This document shows, in pieces, positions 16,724 to 24,166 of a stretch of 36,662 bases of DNA. The DNA is from Candidatus Yanofskybacteria bacterium RIFCSPHIGHO2_01_FULL_41_26. GTDB taxonomy: Bacteria > Patescibacteriota > Minisyncoccia > 2-02-FULL-40-12 > GWA2-44-9. The stretch is taken from assembly GCA_001794055.1 (NCBI GenBank), contig MGJB01000011.1, positions 1 through 36,662 of the forward strand, read 5' to 3'. Numbering within the stretch: position 1 is the first letter of the stretch; every line of letters begins with the position of its first letter. Under the pieces are notes generated by a model, which saw only the letters and a program-made list of their open reading frames with translations, made no database searches and was not told where the DNA came from. A program made the translations under genes and the position numbers.

Positions 16724-16882
16724 ATGAATAGCTTAACCGAGAGAGTGGGTAATGTCATAGATGTGGTTGGAGCCATGAAAGATGATGTGGAAGTTATAAA
16801 GATGGATATAGAATTTATTAAACATGACCTAAAGAGTAAGGTGGCAAGAGGTGTAGGTGGGAAATTGTCTAATGAATTTTGA
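16724..16882 (+). CDS. Small charged coiled-coil protein, 52 residues
   Basis: An open frame MNSLTERVGNVIDVVG, then MKDDVEVIKMDIEFIKHDLK, then a short Gly-rich end. The heptad-like spacing suggests a coiled coil. Short proteins with this DDV-x-x-IK-x-DIEFIK pattern occur near PemK-like genes in CPR genomes, from memory, and longer family members continue further, so this may be a truncated copy. The stop overlaps the -35 box of the rplU promoter. Function unknown. Confidence 0.4.
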   Translation: MNSLTERVGNVIDVVGAMKDDVEVIKMDIEFIKHDLKSKVARGVGGKLSNEF

Positions 16883-16907
16883 CAAAATATGTATAATCGG
16901 CTAATAT
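16879..16907 (+). promoter_or_regulatory. Promoter of rplU
   Basis: TTGACA (16879-16884), a 17-base spacer and TAATAT (16902-16907). The ATG is only nine bases after the -10 box, so the mRNA would be leaderless or nearly so. Confidence 0.65.
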
Positions 16908-16916
16908 ATACAAACA

Positions 16917-17249
16917 ATGACTTTTGCGGTTATTAAAACAGGTGGCAAGCAATATAAGGTCGCCGAAGGCGACGTTTTAAGGGTTGAAAAACTTGCATCC
17001 ATAGACGGGTCTGCCTCCGGCGGAGAGGGTGGCGATGTCGTTTTTGAGGATGTTCTGTTGGTGGTTAATGGTGAAGTGAGGCTTGGAAAACCGATTGTTT
17101 CAGGAGCCAAGGTTACAGCTAAGATTTTAGAAGAAGGAAAGAGCAAAAAGAAAATGGTTTTCAAATATAAATCCAAAACTCGCCAGCACAAGAAAAAAGG
17201 CCACCGTCAGCCATACACCAAAATTCAAATAACAAAAATCATTGCTTAG
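16917..17249 (+). CDS. rplU: 50S ribosomal protein L21
   Basis: 110 residues. [24 protein letters not shown] is the L21 start, [21 protein letters not shown] the middle, and [26 protein letters not shown] the basic rRNA-binding C-terminus. L21 binds 23S rRNA with L20. Between EKL and VVFEDVLL the protein carries about ten extra residues rich in Gly and Ser ([10 protein letters not shown]), encoded by GTCTGCCTCCGGCGGAGA, another GC-rich short palindrome. rpmA does not follow. Confidence 0.95.
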   Translation: MTFAVIKTGGKQYKVAEGDVLRVEKLASIDGSASGGEGGDVVFEDVLLVVNGEVRLGKPIVSGAKVTAKILEEGKSKKKMVFKYKSKTRQHKKKGHRQPYTKIQITKIIA

Positions 17250-17263
17250 AGCAATGATTTTTT
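17235..17263 (+). terminator. Intrinsic terminator of rplU
   Basis: Stem AAAATCATTGC/GCAATGATTTT with loop TTAGA that includes the stop codon, followed by T residues. Confidence 0.85.
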
Positions 17264-17285
17264 GGTTATGCTATGATTATTTTAT

Positions 17286-17627
17286 ATGACAATCAATTAT
17301 GACGACTTTGAAAAAATTGATATACGCATGGGTAAAATTATTGATGTCCAAGATTTCCCCGAAGCGAAAAAACCAGCTTTCAAATTGAAAATAGATTTCG
17401 GTTCGGAGCTCGGGGTCAAATCTTCAAGTGTTCAGGCGGTCGGGGCACACACAAAAGAAGAGCTTTTGGGCATGTTGGTCTGTTGTGTCGTTAACTTTCT
17501 TCCGAAAAGAATCGGCCCGTTTACCTCGGAAGTTCTTACGTTGGGATTCAGGAATACTAACGGCATCGGCTGGGTTTTGATAACTCCGTCGAAAGATTCG
17601 GTTAAGATGGGGGATAAATTAGCTTGA
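17286..17627 (+). CDS. csaA: CsaA-like tRNA-binding-domain protein
   Basis: 113 residues, a single EMAP/tRNA-binding OB fold. FEKIDIRMGKIIDVQDFPEAKKPAFKLKIDFG, SSVQAVGAHTKEELLGM, VVNFLPKRIGPFTSEVLTLGF and the end with LITPSKDSVKMGDKL match CsaA. CsaA is a secretion-associated chaperone in Bacillus, and related domains bind tRNA. It has no helper genes beside it. A TATGAT -10-like box ends nine bases before the start codon, so the message may be leaderless. Confidence 0.9.
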   Translation: MTINYDDFEKIDIRMGKIIDVQDFPEAKKPAFKLKIDFGSELGVKSSSVQAVGAHTKEELLGMLVCCVVNFLPKRIGPFTSEVLTLGFRNTNGIGWVLITPSKDSVKMGDKLA

Positions 17628-17652
17628 CAACATATAGACTTTGAATTAAGAT
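17624..17652 (+). promoter_or_regulatory. Promoter of ligase unit 1
   Basis: TTGACA (17624-17629), a 17-base spacer and TAAGAT (17647-17652). The -35 box overlaps the csaA stop. Transcription would start near 17659, five bases before the leader-peptide ATG. The layout matches that of unit 2 base for base (40 versus 39 bases from -35 to ATG). Confidence 0.7.
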
Positions 17653-17663
17653 ATATTATCAAA

Positions 17664-17732
17664 ATGAATATAAGGTTCAGCACAAATTGGCATTATTACT
17701 CAACATTCTCTCGTGAAAGAGGGTTGAGTTAA
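17664..17732 (+). CDS. Aromatic leader peptide 1 (22 codons)
   Basis: The short frame starts almost at the predicted transcription start and has no ribosome-binding site. It encodes MNIRFSTNWHYYSTF, then SRERGLS and stop. Trp-His-Tyr-Tyr codons lie at 17688-17699, immediately before hairpin 1:2, where a stalled ribosome would release the antiterminator. It aligns with leader peptide 2: both begin MN and carry a Thr-Asn followed by an aromatic run, then Ser-Arg-x-Arg/Gly encoded by the hairpin. trpL peptides of alpha-proteobacteria and actinobacteria are also leaderless. Sensing of aromatic aminoacyl-tRNA is the inferred role. Confidence 0.75.
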   Translation: MNIRFSTNWHYYSTFSRERGLS

Positions 17733-17793
17733 TGTCTTTACTTCCTAATTTTTGACATGAATTTAGCCCCCTCTCACGAGGGGGCTTTCGTTT
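17699..17793 (+). promoter_or_regulatory. Attenuator of ligase unit 1
   Basis: Hairpin 1:2 pairs CTCAAC (17699-17704) with GTTGAG (17723-17728), with CTCT/AGAG inside. Terminator 3:4 has a nine-base perfect stem AGCCCCCTC (17765-17773)/GAGGGGGCT (17778-17786) with a TCAC loop and a T-rich tail. The alternative 2:3 pairs 17710-17723 with 17769-17780 over 12 base pairs with a two-base bulge, and would prevent the terminator. The ligase gene's AGGAGG (17814-17819) lies beyond it. Confidence 0.75.
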
Positions 17794-17829
17794 GGGAAGC
17801 CCAGTTCTTTCAAAGGAGGACAATATCAG

Positions 17830-18810
17830 ATGAGTAACCTAGAAAAGCTGATTAGGTATCTTTCTGACGGGATAGTCTCTCAACCGATTGGAGCAACCAT
17901 CGGCGTTGAAGTAGAGACGTCATTCGTAGATGAAAAAGGTGAACCCATTACAGTAGGAAAGTCTCAGGAGGTATTGAGGCTCATGTGTGATGAGAATGGT
18001 TGGAAAATTAGCAAAGTTAAAGGTGAGTTGGTAGCTGAGATTGTAGATTCTTTTGGAAATAGAATCTTATACGAGTTGGGAAGGCAGAATCTTGAATTCG
18101 CTGCGGCGCCATCAGATAGAAGTGGCGTGTATCTCCTGGGGGATTTATTAAAAGAATTATACAAGTCAGCTCAAAAAGCCGCAGCATTTCCAGTATTTAA
18201 GCCAGTATTGGAAACAAGAGATGATCTATTGATAATCCCAGATCAACGGGATGCAACCTGGCTGGAGCTGGATGGCCGCGAGGCATTAGAGCTACTGGCA
18301 AGAATTTCGGCGGTGCAGTTTACTATTTCTGTTCCGAGCCCGGGATCTGCTATCGGATGCTTAAATATGCTCGGAGAAAATATTGGCAAATTCTTGAGAC
18401 TCTATCCCCAAGAAGAGTATTGGAGAAGATACATTAACGAATCTAAGGCCAACTATCACGCACTTAGGTATGGAGGGCCACTGTTTTTCAAAGACTTGAA
18501 AGACTACTGCGAACAGCTTGCCAAACATGATGTAGTCGTTGGACCGAAACTTGTCCCGTTCGAAGAAGTTGAAAATCTGGATATCCCTCTTTTCTTACGC
18601 TCTATCTGGTGGTACTTTAGACTAAAGCGTTACGGTGACAATCTTTGTATTGAAGTCCGGCCGCTTGGGCGTTGGGATGACAGGAGTATTACTTATTATT
18701 TGTGGTATATAGTGCTGGATACATTGAAGGTGGTAGATTGGGGATACTCAGAATACTCAAGTTGTAATTGTAATCACTTGCCAGACCCGAAGCGTCCCGA
18801 AAGTTACTAA
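17830..18810 (+). CDS. Glutamate-cysteine-ligase-like (GCS2 fold) protein A
   Basis: 326 residues. GVEVE (25-29) corresponds to the metal/glutamate-binding G-x-E-x-E of the GCS2/YbdK/EgtA family. YELGRQNLEFAAAPSD matches the second family block, AVQFTISVPSPG the third, and GDNLCIEVRPLG near residue 275 the ExR block. The family joins an amino group to the gamma-carboxylate of glutamate using ATP. The amino acid partner cannot be read from the sequence and need not be cysteine. It is first in unit 1 behind an aromatic attenuator, with AGGAGG ten bases before the ATG. It differs strongly from the two other ligase-like proteins downstream. The C-terminus carries a CNCNH cluster. Confidence 0.75.
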   Translation: MSNLEKLIRYLSDGIVSQPIGATIGVEVETSFVDEKGEPITVGKSQEVLRLMCDENGWKISKVKGELVAEIVDSFGNRILYELGRQNLEFAAAPSDRSGVYLLGDLLKELYKSAQKAAAFPVFKPVLETRDDLLIIPDQRDATWLELDGREALELLARISAVQFTISVPSPGSAIGCLNMLGENIGKFLRLYPQEEYWRRYINESKANYHALRYGGPLFFKDLKDYCEQLAKHDVVVGPKLVPFEEVENLDIPLFLRSIWWYFRLKRYGDNLCIEVRPLGRWDDRSITYYLWYIVLDTLKVVDWGYSEYSSCNCNHLPDPKRPESY

Positions 18811-18831
18811 CGTGAGAGGATAATTAGCCAA

Positions 18832-18863
18832 TCTCGTCATACTACGATCGTAGTATGACGAGA
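18832..18863. repeat. Perfect 32-bp palindrome between ligase A and the amidotransferase
   Basis: Arms TCTCGTCATACTACGA (18832-18847) and its exact complement (18848-18863), with no spacer. No T-tract follows. It could be an mRNA hairpin adjusting relative expression or a protein-binding dyad. Confidence 0.8.
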
Positions 18864-18879
18864 CTATATAAAAATAAGT

Positions 18880-19653
18880 ATGAAAAAGAAAAAATTAAAG
18901 ATTCTGTTTCTCGATATTTTGACTGATAATAAATATCTAAGAAAGGATATTGAGGAAAAGGTATATAACGGGAGCACCTATGCCGAAGAAATGAGAAAGG
19001 CTTTAGGTTTGAAAAAGAACCAATTTGTTTCCAAAGATGCTTCAAAAGGAAAACTGCCTAATCCTAACAATTACTCGGCTATTGTTATTGGTGGGTCGGT
19101 TAAGGATCCAGTTAAAGGTCAGGAAAAGCCATGGATGTTTAGGGTCTATAAGGTTATAAGATCCGTCCAGAAAGAAGGCATACCGCTTTTGGGCATTTGT
19201 GGCGGTTTGCAATTTGCAGTTAAGGCTCTGGGTGGGGAGGTTGTATATAATTCCAAAGGCAGAAATTTTGGAAGCGCTCCGACCAAGCTTACTAAAGATG
19301 GCCAAAAAGATCCGTTGTTTAGGGATTTGCCATCAAGCATTGTTGTTCAATCAAGCCACAAATGTATTGCTAAGGGGTTACTTCCGGATTGGAGGTTGTT
19401 AGCTCGATCTGATAAGTCGCCATTCGATGGGATTGCAATAGGTGATAATATAAGGTTATTACAGTTTCACCCGGAGATGAGTGTGGGTATTGCCAGGGGA
19501 ATAGCAAACATGAGGAAGGAGTCTTTCGTTGGTGAGGGATTTGTAAGTAAAGATAACTTCCCCAAACTAGTTAAGTCTTTAAAAGATACAACTAGGGGTG
19601 GCAAAAAGATTCTGAATAACTTTTTGAAGTATTATGTTAAGCTAAGCAATTGA
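18880..19653 (+). CDS. Class I glutamine amidotransferase-like protein
   Basis: 257 residues. The nucleophile elbow is GICGG with C107, and the rest of the triad is H197 and E199 in LLQFHPEMS. Supporting motifs are AIVIGGSVKDP (the oxyanion strand) and QSSHKCIAKGL. Class I GATases release ammonia from glutamine for a partner enzyme, and some hydrolyse gamma-glutamyl bonds. Because it is cotranscribed with gamma-glutamyl-ligase-like genes, either supply of ammonia or trimming of gamma-glutamyl products would fit. It is not GuaA or PurQ, since no synthetase domain follows. The ribosome-binding site is weak, so translation may depend on the upstream gene. Confidence 0.8.
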   Translation: MKKKKLKILFLDILTDNKYLRKDIEEKVYNGSTYAEEMRKALGLKKNQFVSKDASKGKLPNPNNYSAIVIGGSVKDPVKGQEKPWMFRVYKVIRSVQKEGIPLLGICGGLQFAVKALGGEVVYNSKGRNFGSAPTKLTKDGQKDPLFRDLPSSIVVQSSHKCIAKGLLPDWRLLARSDKSPFDGIAIGDNIRLLQFHPEMSVGIARGIANMRKESFVGEGFVSKDNFPKLVKSLKDTTRGGKKILNNFLKYYVKLSN

Positions 19654-19660
19654 TTGAAGG

Positions 19661-19689
19661 TTGACCCTAGTTATGACTTATAGTAATAT
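19661..19689 (+). promoter_or_regulatory. Promoter of ligase unit 2
   Basis: TTGACC (19661-19666), a 17-base spacer and TAATAT (19684-19689). Predicted transcription start near 19696, four bases before the leader ATG, as in unit 1. Confidence 0.65.
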
Positions 19690-19699
19690 CAACTTAACC

Positions 19700-19774
19700 A
19701 TGAATTTATTCAAAAACACCAACGTTAACTTTTATTGGTTTACCGAAAGCCTCTCTCGAGGAAGGTGTTTTTGA
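19700..19774 (+). CDS. Aromatic leader peptide 2 (24 codons)
   Basis: Encodes MNLFKNTNVNFYWFTE, then SLSRGRCF and stop. Phe-Tyr-Trp-Phe codons lie at 19730-19741. Like leader 1 it is nearly leaderless and ends inside the first hairpin. Resemblance of the two peptides despite different downstream genes supports selection on the peptide. A ribosome paused at the aromatic run would cover strand 1 and free strand 2 for antitermination. Confidence 0.75.
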   Translation: MNLFKNTNVNFYWFTESLSRGRCF

Positions 19775-19828
19775 TGCTCTAAGTCTTTTCTAAATCAAAA
19801 GCCTCTTCCTCGGAAGGGGCTTTTTGAT
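19712..19828 (+). promoter_or_regulatory. Attenuator of ligase unit 2
   Basis: Hairpin 1:2 pairs AAAAACACC (19712-19720) with GGTGTTTTT (19764-19772). Terminator 3:4 has a 12-base-pair stem, 19797-19808 with 19813-19824, loop CTCG and a T run. The alternative 2:3 pairs CGAGGAAG (19757-19764) with CTTCCTCG (19805-19812), plus a wobble pair at each end. The ligase gene's AAGGAGG (19874-19880) is downstream. Confidence 0.75.
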
Positions 19829-19883
19829 ACTCGACCTTGCTCAGTATCACCTTTCCGAATTCGGCACCTTAACAAGGAGGCAG

Positions 19884-20666
19884 ATGAAAGAACAAAACGA
19901 GCTAAGTTTGTTTTTATCCAAATTTAATTTTCGGCCGGAATTAGAGGGCTTTATTGGAGTTGAAAGAGAGTACTTTTTAGTTTACGGAGGGGGATTAGCC
20001 TCTGGCACGTATGCTCCGCACGCTAAACGATTCTTGAAGGCTATAGGCGACGCAAGATGGACCTATGAACTTTCTGCATATCAAGTTGAGTCGAGGACCA
20101 ACCCCCAATTAGATTTATCTGCCATTAAGCTAGAAATATTGGAAAATGAAAATTTGGGCGGTCAGACAGCGAGAGGCTTGGTTCTAAGATTGGTAAATAA
20201 AGAAGTGGCTAGTTTGTTGTATCCATTGGAAATATATCCGGATCCAAGGTATTTAGAAATTTCTAAAAATATCTCTAGAGAAAAACTCGATGCTGCTAGC
20301 CGGGTTACTGGAACTCATATTCACATTGGCACAAAAAATATAGACCAAGCTATAGCTGTAAATAATTCCCTCATTGACCATCTTGATAGGTTTTGTGTTT
20401 TGGGAGACCACTCTGGCGGAGAAAGGTTGAGGTTATATAGGGTAATAGCTGAAAATTGGCAGCCTATTGTGTATCAGAACCCAGAACACTTGTTTGAAAT
20501 TGCTAGATCAGAAAGATTTATCGATAACCCCAGAAATTGCTGGAAGCTCATAAGGATTAGCGTTCATGGTACTGTTGAATTAAGAATGTTTGGTTCAACC
20601 GATAACGTTGATGAGATACTAGAATGGGTCTCGATTGTTAAATCCGTCACGGAGGAGGTGCTCTAG
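19884..20666 (+). CDS. Glutamate-cysteine-ligase-like (GCS2 fold) protein B
   Basis: 260 residues from ATG 19884, chosen because AAGGAGG stands three bases upstream; a longer frame from 19824 runs through the terminator. GVERE (25-29) is the first family motif, YELSAYQVESRTNPQLDLSAI the second, GTHIHIGT the third (His-x-His, as in YbdK-type ligases) and HGTVELRMFGSTDNVDEILEW the fourth. It is shorter than typical members (about 370 residues), but all four motifs are present. The role is probably ATP-dependent ligation to glutamate or a related carboxylate; partner unknown. It overlaps protein C by one base, so the two are translationally coupled and perhaps form one complex. Confidence 0.75.
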   Translation: MKEQNELSLFLSKFNFRPELEGFIGVEREYFLVYGGGLASGTYAPHAKRFLKAIGDARWTYELSAYQVESRTNPQLDLSAIKLEILENENLGGQTARGLVLRLVNKEVASLLYPLEIYPDPRYLEISKNISREKLDAASRVTGTHIHIGTKNIDQAIAVNNSLIDHLDRFCVLGDHSGGERLRLYRVIAENWQPIVYQNPEHLFEIARSERFIDNPRNCWKLIRISVHGTVELRMFGSTDNVDEILEWVSIVKSVTEEVL

Positions 20667-22084
20667 TGTCACAGCTGGATTCAAATTCTTCACCACAAGC
20701 AGAAAAAGAAATGTTCGAATCGTTTGAGCTGCAAGTCAAAGATCTATTAGCATCGCGGGAAAGATTTGTTAGGAATCACCAAGACTTAAAAATTGGTTTG
20801 GAATCAGAAATTGCCATTCATGCCCGATTAGACAATACTGATCTAGTTCAAAAAAGAGATGCAATTATCTCTGAGAATTCGGATTTTACGGATATAGAAC
20901 TTGGTGCCAGCCAGATAGAAATCAGGACTCCACCGGTGGATATTATTTCCAGTAGCGGTTTAGCTAGCTTGACGGAAATATATAAGCAGAGATTCAATAG
21001 TGTTTTGCAGTCAGCACGAAAACATGGAGTTAAGTTACTCCGTGTAGGTGCAAATCCGTTTTTGCCAACGATAAATACTCCTAGAACTGATAAGCCGAAG
21101 TATCGTTTGGTGCCCGACTTTTACAATCGGCATAGGAATCCTAGCTTGGACACAGTGATTGGTCTTGGTCCGCATAGGGTAGATATCGGGGATGCTGCGG
21201 TTGTTTCTCTATTTCAATCATTCCAGGTAAACCTTGAGGCCAAGTCTCTGGAAGATGCTTGCGACAAGATGAACAGATCTCTGGCTATTGTTCCTTATCT
21301 TTTGGCTCTTTCTGGTAACGCCAGGTATCTCAATTGTCAGGATACTCGGATTCAAGACTCACGGATGATGAGTTGGGAAGCCAGCCATGATACAAGAGTT
21401 TTCTGTGATACTAAATTTCAAGATTTAAGAATTATATCTTGGGAAAAGAGTTTTGATGTCAGGCCGGGAAAAACAGAAAATTGGCAAAACGAGTTAAGAG
21501 TAGGATTGCCAGGACGTTATTTTAGGGATTTAGCTGATTATCTTGAAAGAGCAGGGACTTTTCCATTTATATTGCACAACCCAGAGGCGGCTCTAGCAAT
21601 CTCTATAGGTATGACGTGGCTGGATGCGAGAACTAAATTTATTGGAGATTCTGCAATTGTGGAGCTGAGACTGCTTTCTACGCAGCCGACTATTGAGGAG
21701 GAAATTCTGCTAACCCTCTTATACGTTGGCAGACTCTATCATTCTCAGCAGAGCAAGGAAAATCTTATGCCTATAAACATGGTTAGAGAAAATAGGCTTT
21801 CCGCGATGCTTCAGGGTATTAAAAGACCCATGTGGTTTTTAGACAAGAATGGTAACCCTATCAAATTGCCGACTAATCTTGGATTGGAGTTAGAAATTGA
21901 AAAGGCTAAGATTGGACTTAATCAGCTAGGATTGTTGCCCTCTCTTGATATAGGTGTTCTGAGATCAACATTAGAAAATGGTTCGCCGTCAGATAGACTG
22001 GCGAGGGCTTTAGGTTCAAAAGATCTAATTTCGATTACTGATATGGAAGAGGCCCTTACTTTCTGTAATCTAGAGCGTGTTTGA
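20666..22084 (+). CDS. Glutamate-cysteine-ligase-like (GCS2 fold) protein C
   Basis: 472 residues. It starts with GTG overlapping the stop of protein B, with GGAGGAGG seven bases upstream. GLESE (44-48), DIELGASQIEIRTPPVDI, FQSFQVNLEAKSLEDACDKMNR and AIVELRLLSTQPTIEEEIL match the four GCS2/EgtA blocks; of the three it is closest to canonical YbdK/EgtA layout. PYLLALSGNARYLNCQDTRIQDSRMMSWE is the substrate-side region, repeated in part by FCDTKFQDLRIISWE soon after (an internal duplication). The last ~80 residues are an extra helical end. It is the final gene of unit 2 and overlaps recR tail-to-tail by 29 bases. Confidence 0.75.
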   Translation: MSQLDSNSSPQAEKEMFESFELQVKDLLASRERFVRNHQDLKIGLESEIAIHARLDNTDLVQKRDAIISENSDFTDIELGASQIEIRTPPVDIISSSGLASLTEIYKQRFNSVLQSARKHGVKLLRVGANPFLPTINTPRTDKPKYRLVPDFYNRHRNPSLDTVIGLGPHRVDIGDAAVVSLFQSFQVNLEAKSLEDACDKMNRSLAIVPYLLALSGNARYLNCQDTRIQDSRMMSWEASHDTRVFCDTKFQDLRIISWEKSFDVRPGKTENWQNELRVGLPGRYFRDLADYLERAGTFPFILHNPEAALAISIGMTWLDARTKFIGDSAIVELRLLSTQPTIEEEILLTLLYVGRLYHSQQSKENLMPINMVRENRLSAMLQGIKRPMWFLDKNGNPIKLPTNLGLELEIEKAKIGLNQLGLLPSLDIGVLRSTLENGSPSDRLARALGSKDLISITDMEEALTFCNLERV

Positions 22085-22649
22085 GAGTTATCTCGTCAGC
22101 ATACTCCAGGTGGGAACCAGAGGAGAGGCCACGGGCAAGGCGTGTGATATACACGCCTTTTTTGTTTTTGAAAAGGTCGCGGAGGTAGTGAGAGGTAGTT
22201 TCACCGGCGGTATTGGGATTGGTGGCGATGATCAATTCAACATTTTTGCCTGCTAAGTTATCCATGCGCTTTCCCAGCTCTTCTAAGCGGAGCATTTCGG
22301 GATTAAGGCCATCAAGAGGATTTATTGCTCCCCCAAGAACATGATAGAGACCCTTGTAAAGCCCAGTTCGTTCTATAGAATCCAAGTCGGTAATCTTTTC
22401 TACCACTAAGAGTTTTGTCTGATCTCTTTTCTTGTCTAAACATACTGCGCACAATCCGTTATTGGATATATTAAAACACACAGGACAAAACGAAATTTCT
22501 TTGTGGAGGTTTGCCACAGCATTGCCGAATTCCTGGAGTTCTTCTTCCGGCTTATTCATTAAAGCAATAACAAACCTGGCTGCTTGTCTTGGCCCGACGC
22601 CGGGAAGTTTTTGGAATAATTTTACTATTTCTTTAAATTTCGTGTTCAT
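22056..22649 (-). CDS. recR: Recombination protein RecR
   Basis: 197 residues. A helix-hairpin-helix motif (LPGVGPRQAARFV, 15-27), a four-cysteine zinc site (C55, C58, C67, C70 in CPVC and CAVC) and a TOPRIM domain (LLVVEKITDLDSIERTG, later ELIIATNPNTAGETTSHYL) are in the expected order. RecR works with RecO/RecF to load RecA at gaps. It lies three bases downstream of dnaB on the same strand, so cotranscription is likely. Confidence 0.96.
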   Translation of the reverse strand: MNTKFKEIVKLFQKLPGVGPRQAARFVIALMNKPEEELQEFGNAVANLHKEISFCPVCFNISNNGLCAVCLDKKRDQTKLLVVEKITDLDSIERTGLYKGLYHVLGGAINPLDGLNPEMLRLEELGKRMDNLAGKNVELIIATNPNTAGETTSHYLRDLFKNKKGVYITRLARGLSSGSHLEYADEITLKHALDYRK

Positions 22650-22652
22650 GTT

Positions 22653-24080
22653 TTACAAATAATTTTCACCGTCGTTTACTACTCCCAGGTCGCCATGAAT
22701 TTTATCCAATTCCAAGAACCTTAAACTGTCGGGATTAATTTTGAAATCAATTTCTCCGGTAGGGCCATTTCTATGCTTGGCGATAATTAGCTGGGCAGTG
22801 TTAATCTGGTCAGGATTTAATTTATCTCTATCTTTAGTTTTGTCTTCTCGGTGAATAAACATAACTAAGTCTGCGTCTTGTTCTATACTGCCAGAATCTC
22901 TCAAATCAGACAGTTTGGGCCGGTGGCCGTCTCTTTGTTCTACGGCACGGGACAATTGGGAGATGGCGATTATCGGAATATTTAATTCTTTGGCTAAACC
23001 TTTAAGTCCGCGGGATATTTCCGTAACTTGCTGGACGGAGCTATCATAATTTCGGCGAGCGGACATTAACTGCAAATAATCAACGACCAAAAGACCCAAG
23101 TTTCCATGTTCAGATTGCAGTCTTCTGGCCATGGCTCTCATTTGAAGTATGTTTGGCGATGGGGAGTCATCTATAAACAGAGGTAAATTTTTCAATTCTT
23201 CACAAGCGCGGGTTGTTTCCTGAAGTTCTTCTCCGAGTTTACCGGTTCTCATTTTCCACAAACTTACTCCTGATTGAGCGGCGATAAGACGGTCAACAAT
23301 TTGATCAAGCGACATTTCCATACTGAATATTCCCACAGGGACGTTATCTTTAGCCACATTTAAAGCAAGATTTATGGCAAATGCTGTTTTACCGACTGAC
23401 GGCCTCGCCGCAAGTACTATCAAGTCGGATTTCTGAAGCCCACCCAGCTTGTCGTCTAATCCTGCGAAATATGTTCTTTGGCCTCTGATATTGCCATCAC
23501 CTTGATTAAGAATTCTGTTCATTGCGTCGTCCAGAGTATTTCCGAGCCGTAAGAAATTTTTGGTGAGAGATTTTTGGGAAACGGAAAAAAGCTTCTTCTC
23601 GGCCTCGTCCAGAAGATCTTCGACGTCATTTTCTTCATTGGCGCTGATGCCAATGATGTGGTGCGCGGCATCGATCAGGTCTCTCAACATTTTTTTACGC
23701 TGGACTATTTTTGCATAAGAGAGAATGTGGGCCGAAGTTCCCACAGAACCAGCCAAAGAGGTGAGGTAGGCCATTCCGCCTATATCTTCAAAGTGACCCA
23801 TCTCTTCCAACTTGTTGGACAAACTTAAAAGATCAAGAGGTTCGTGTTTGTCGAATAGAGAAATTACCGCCTGATAAATGATCTGGTGGTTTCTTTGATA
23901 AAAATCCTCGGGCCTTAGAAGGTCGGTAACTTTATTTATTGCTTCTTTATCAATCAAAAGGGAACCAAGAAGAGTTTTCTCAACTTCCAGCGCTTGTGGC
24001 GGCAACTTGTCGGCAGAAATTTTGTTCACGATGCATACATTATCATGGATTAAAAAAAGATAATCAAGTTTTTTGTGCAT
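22653..24080 (-). CDS. dnaB: Replicative DNA helicase DnaB
   Basis: 475 residues. LPPQALEVEKTLLGSLLID starts the N-terminal primase-interacting domain, AARPSVGKTAFAINLAL is Walker A, LLVVDYLQLMSA Walker B, and EISRGLKGLAKELNIPIIAISQLSRAVEQR and RDSGSIEQDADLVMFIHRE are RecA-fold motifs H3 and H4. It unwinds DNA ahead of the replisome. The ATG start gives some 25 residues before the conserved LPPQ, so a GTG at 24032 (VNKISADKLPPQ) is a realistic alternative. No intein or deletion is visible. Confidence 0.95.
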   Translation of the reverse strand: MHKKLDYLFLIHDNVCIVNKISADKLPPQALEVEKTLLGSLLIDKEAINKVTDLLRPEDFYQRNHQIIYQAVISLFDKHEPLDLLSLSNKLEEMGHFEDIGGMAYLTSLAGSVGTSAHILSYAKIVQRKKMLRDLIDAAHHIIGISANEENDVEDLLDEAEKKLFSVSQKSLTKNFLRLGNTLDDAMNRILNQGDGNIRGQRTYFAGLDDKLGGLQKSDLIVLAARPSVGKTAFAINLALNVAKDNVPVGIFSMEMSLDQIVDRLIAAQSGVSLWKMRTGKLGEELQETTRACEELKNLPLFIDDSPSPNILQMRAMARRLQSEHGNLGLLVVDYLQLMSARRNYDSSVQQVTEISRGLKGLAKELNIPIIAISQLSRAVEQRDGHRPKLSDLRDSGSIEQDADLVMFIHREDKTKDRDKLNPDQINTAQLIIAKHRNGPTGEIDFKINPDSLRFLELDKIHGDLGVVNDGENYL

Positions 24081-24107
24081 TAACTGTTAGTAAAAATAAA
24101 TTTATCA

Positions 24108-24136
24108 TTGACAAATCAATAAAATAGGTGTAAATA
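24108..24136 (+). promoter_or_regulatory. Possible promoter of the small membrane protein gene
   Basis: TTGACA (24108-24113), a 17-base spacer, then TAAATA. The -35 box is perfect and the -10 box weak. Confidence 0.4.
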
Positions 24137-24166
24137 TGAGAAATTATGGTTCTTTGATGGGGACAA

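Noticed and set aside
17757-17837. 26-codon frame through the terminator of unit 1, whose stop overlaps the ligase A start
   Set aside because: No ribosome-binding site, and it translates the terminator stem. The overlap with the ATG is attractive but could be chance, and unit 2 has nothing equivalent.
17664-19884. T-box riboswitch before the ligase genes
   Set aside because: The conserved T-box sequence (AGGGTGGNACCGCG) is absent from both leaders, and the short peptides explain them better.
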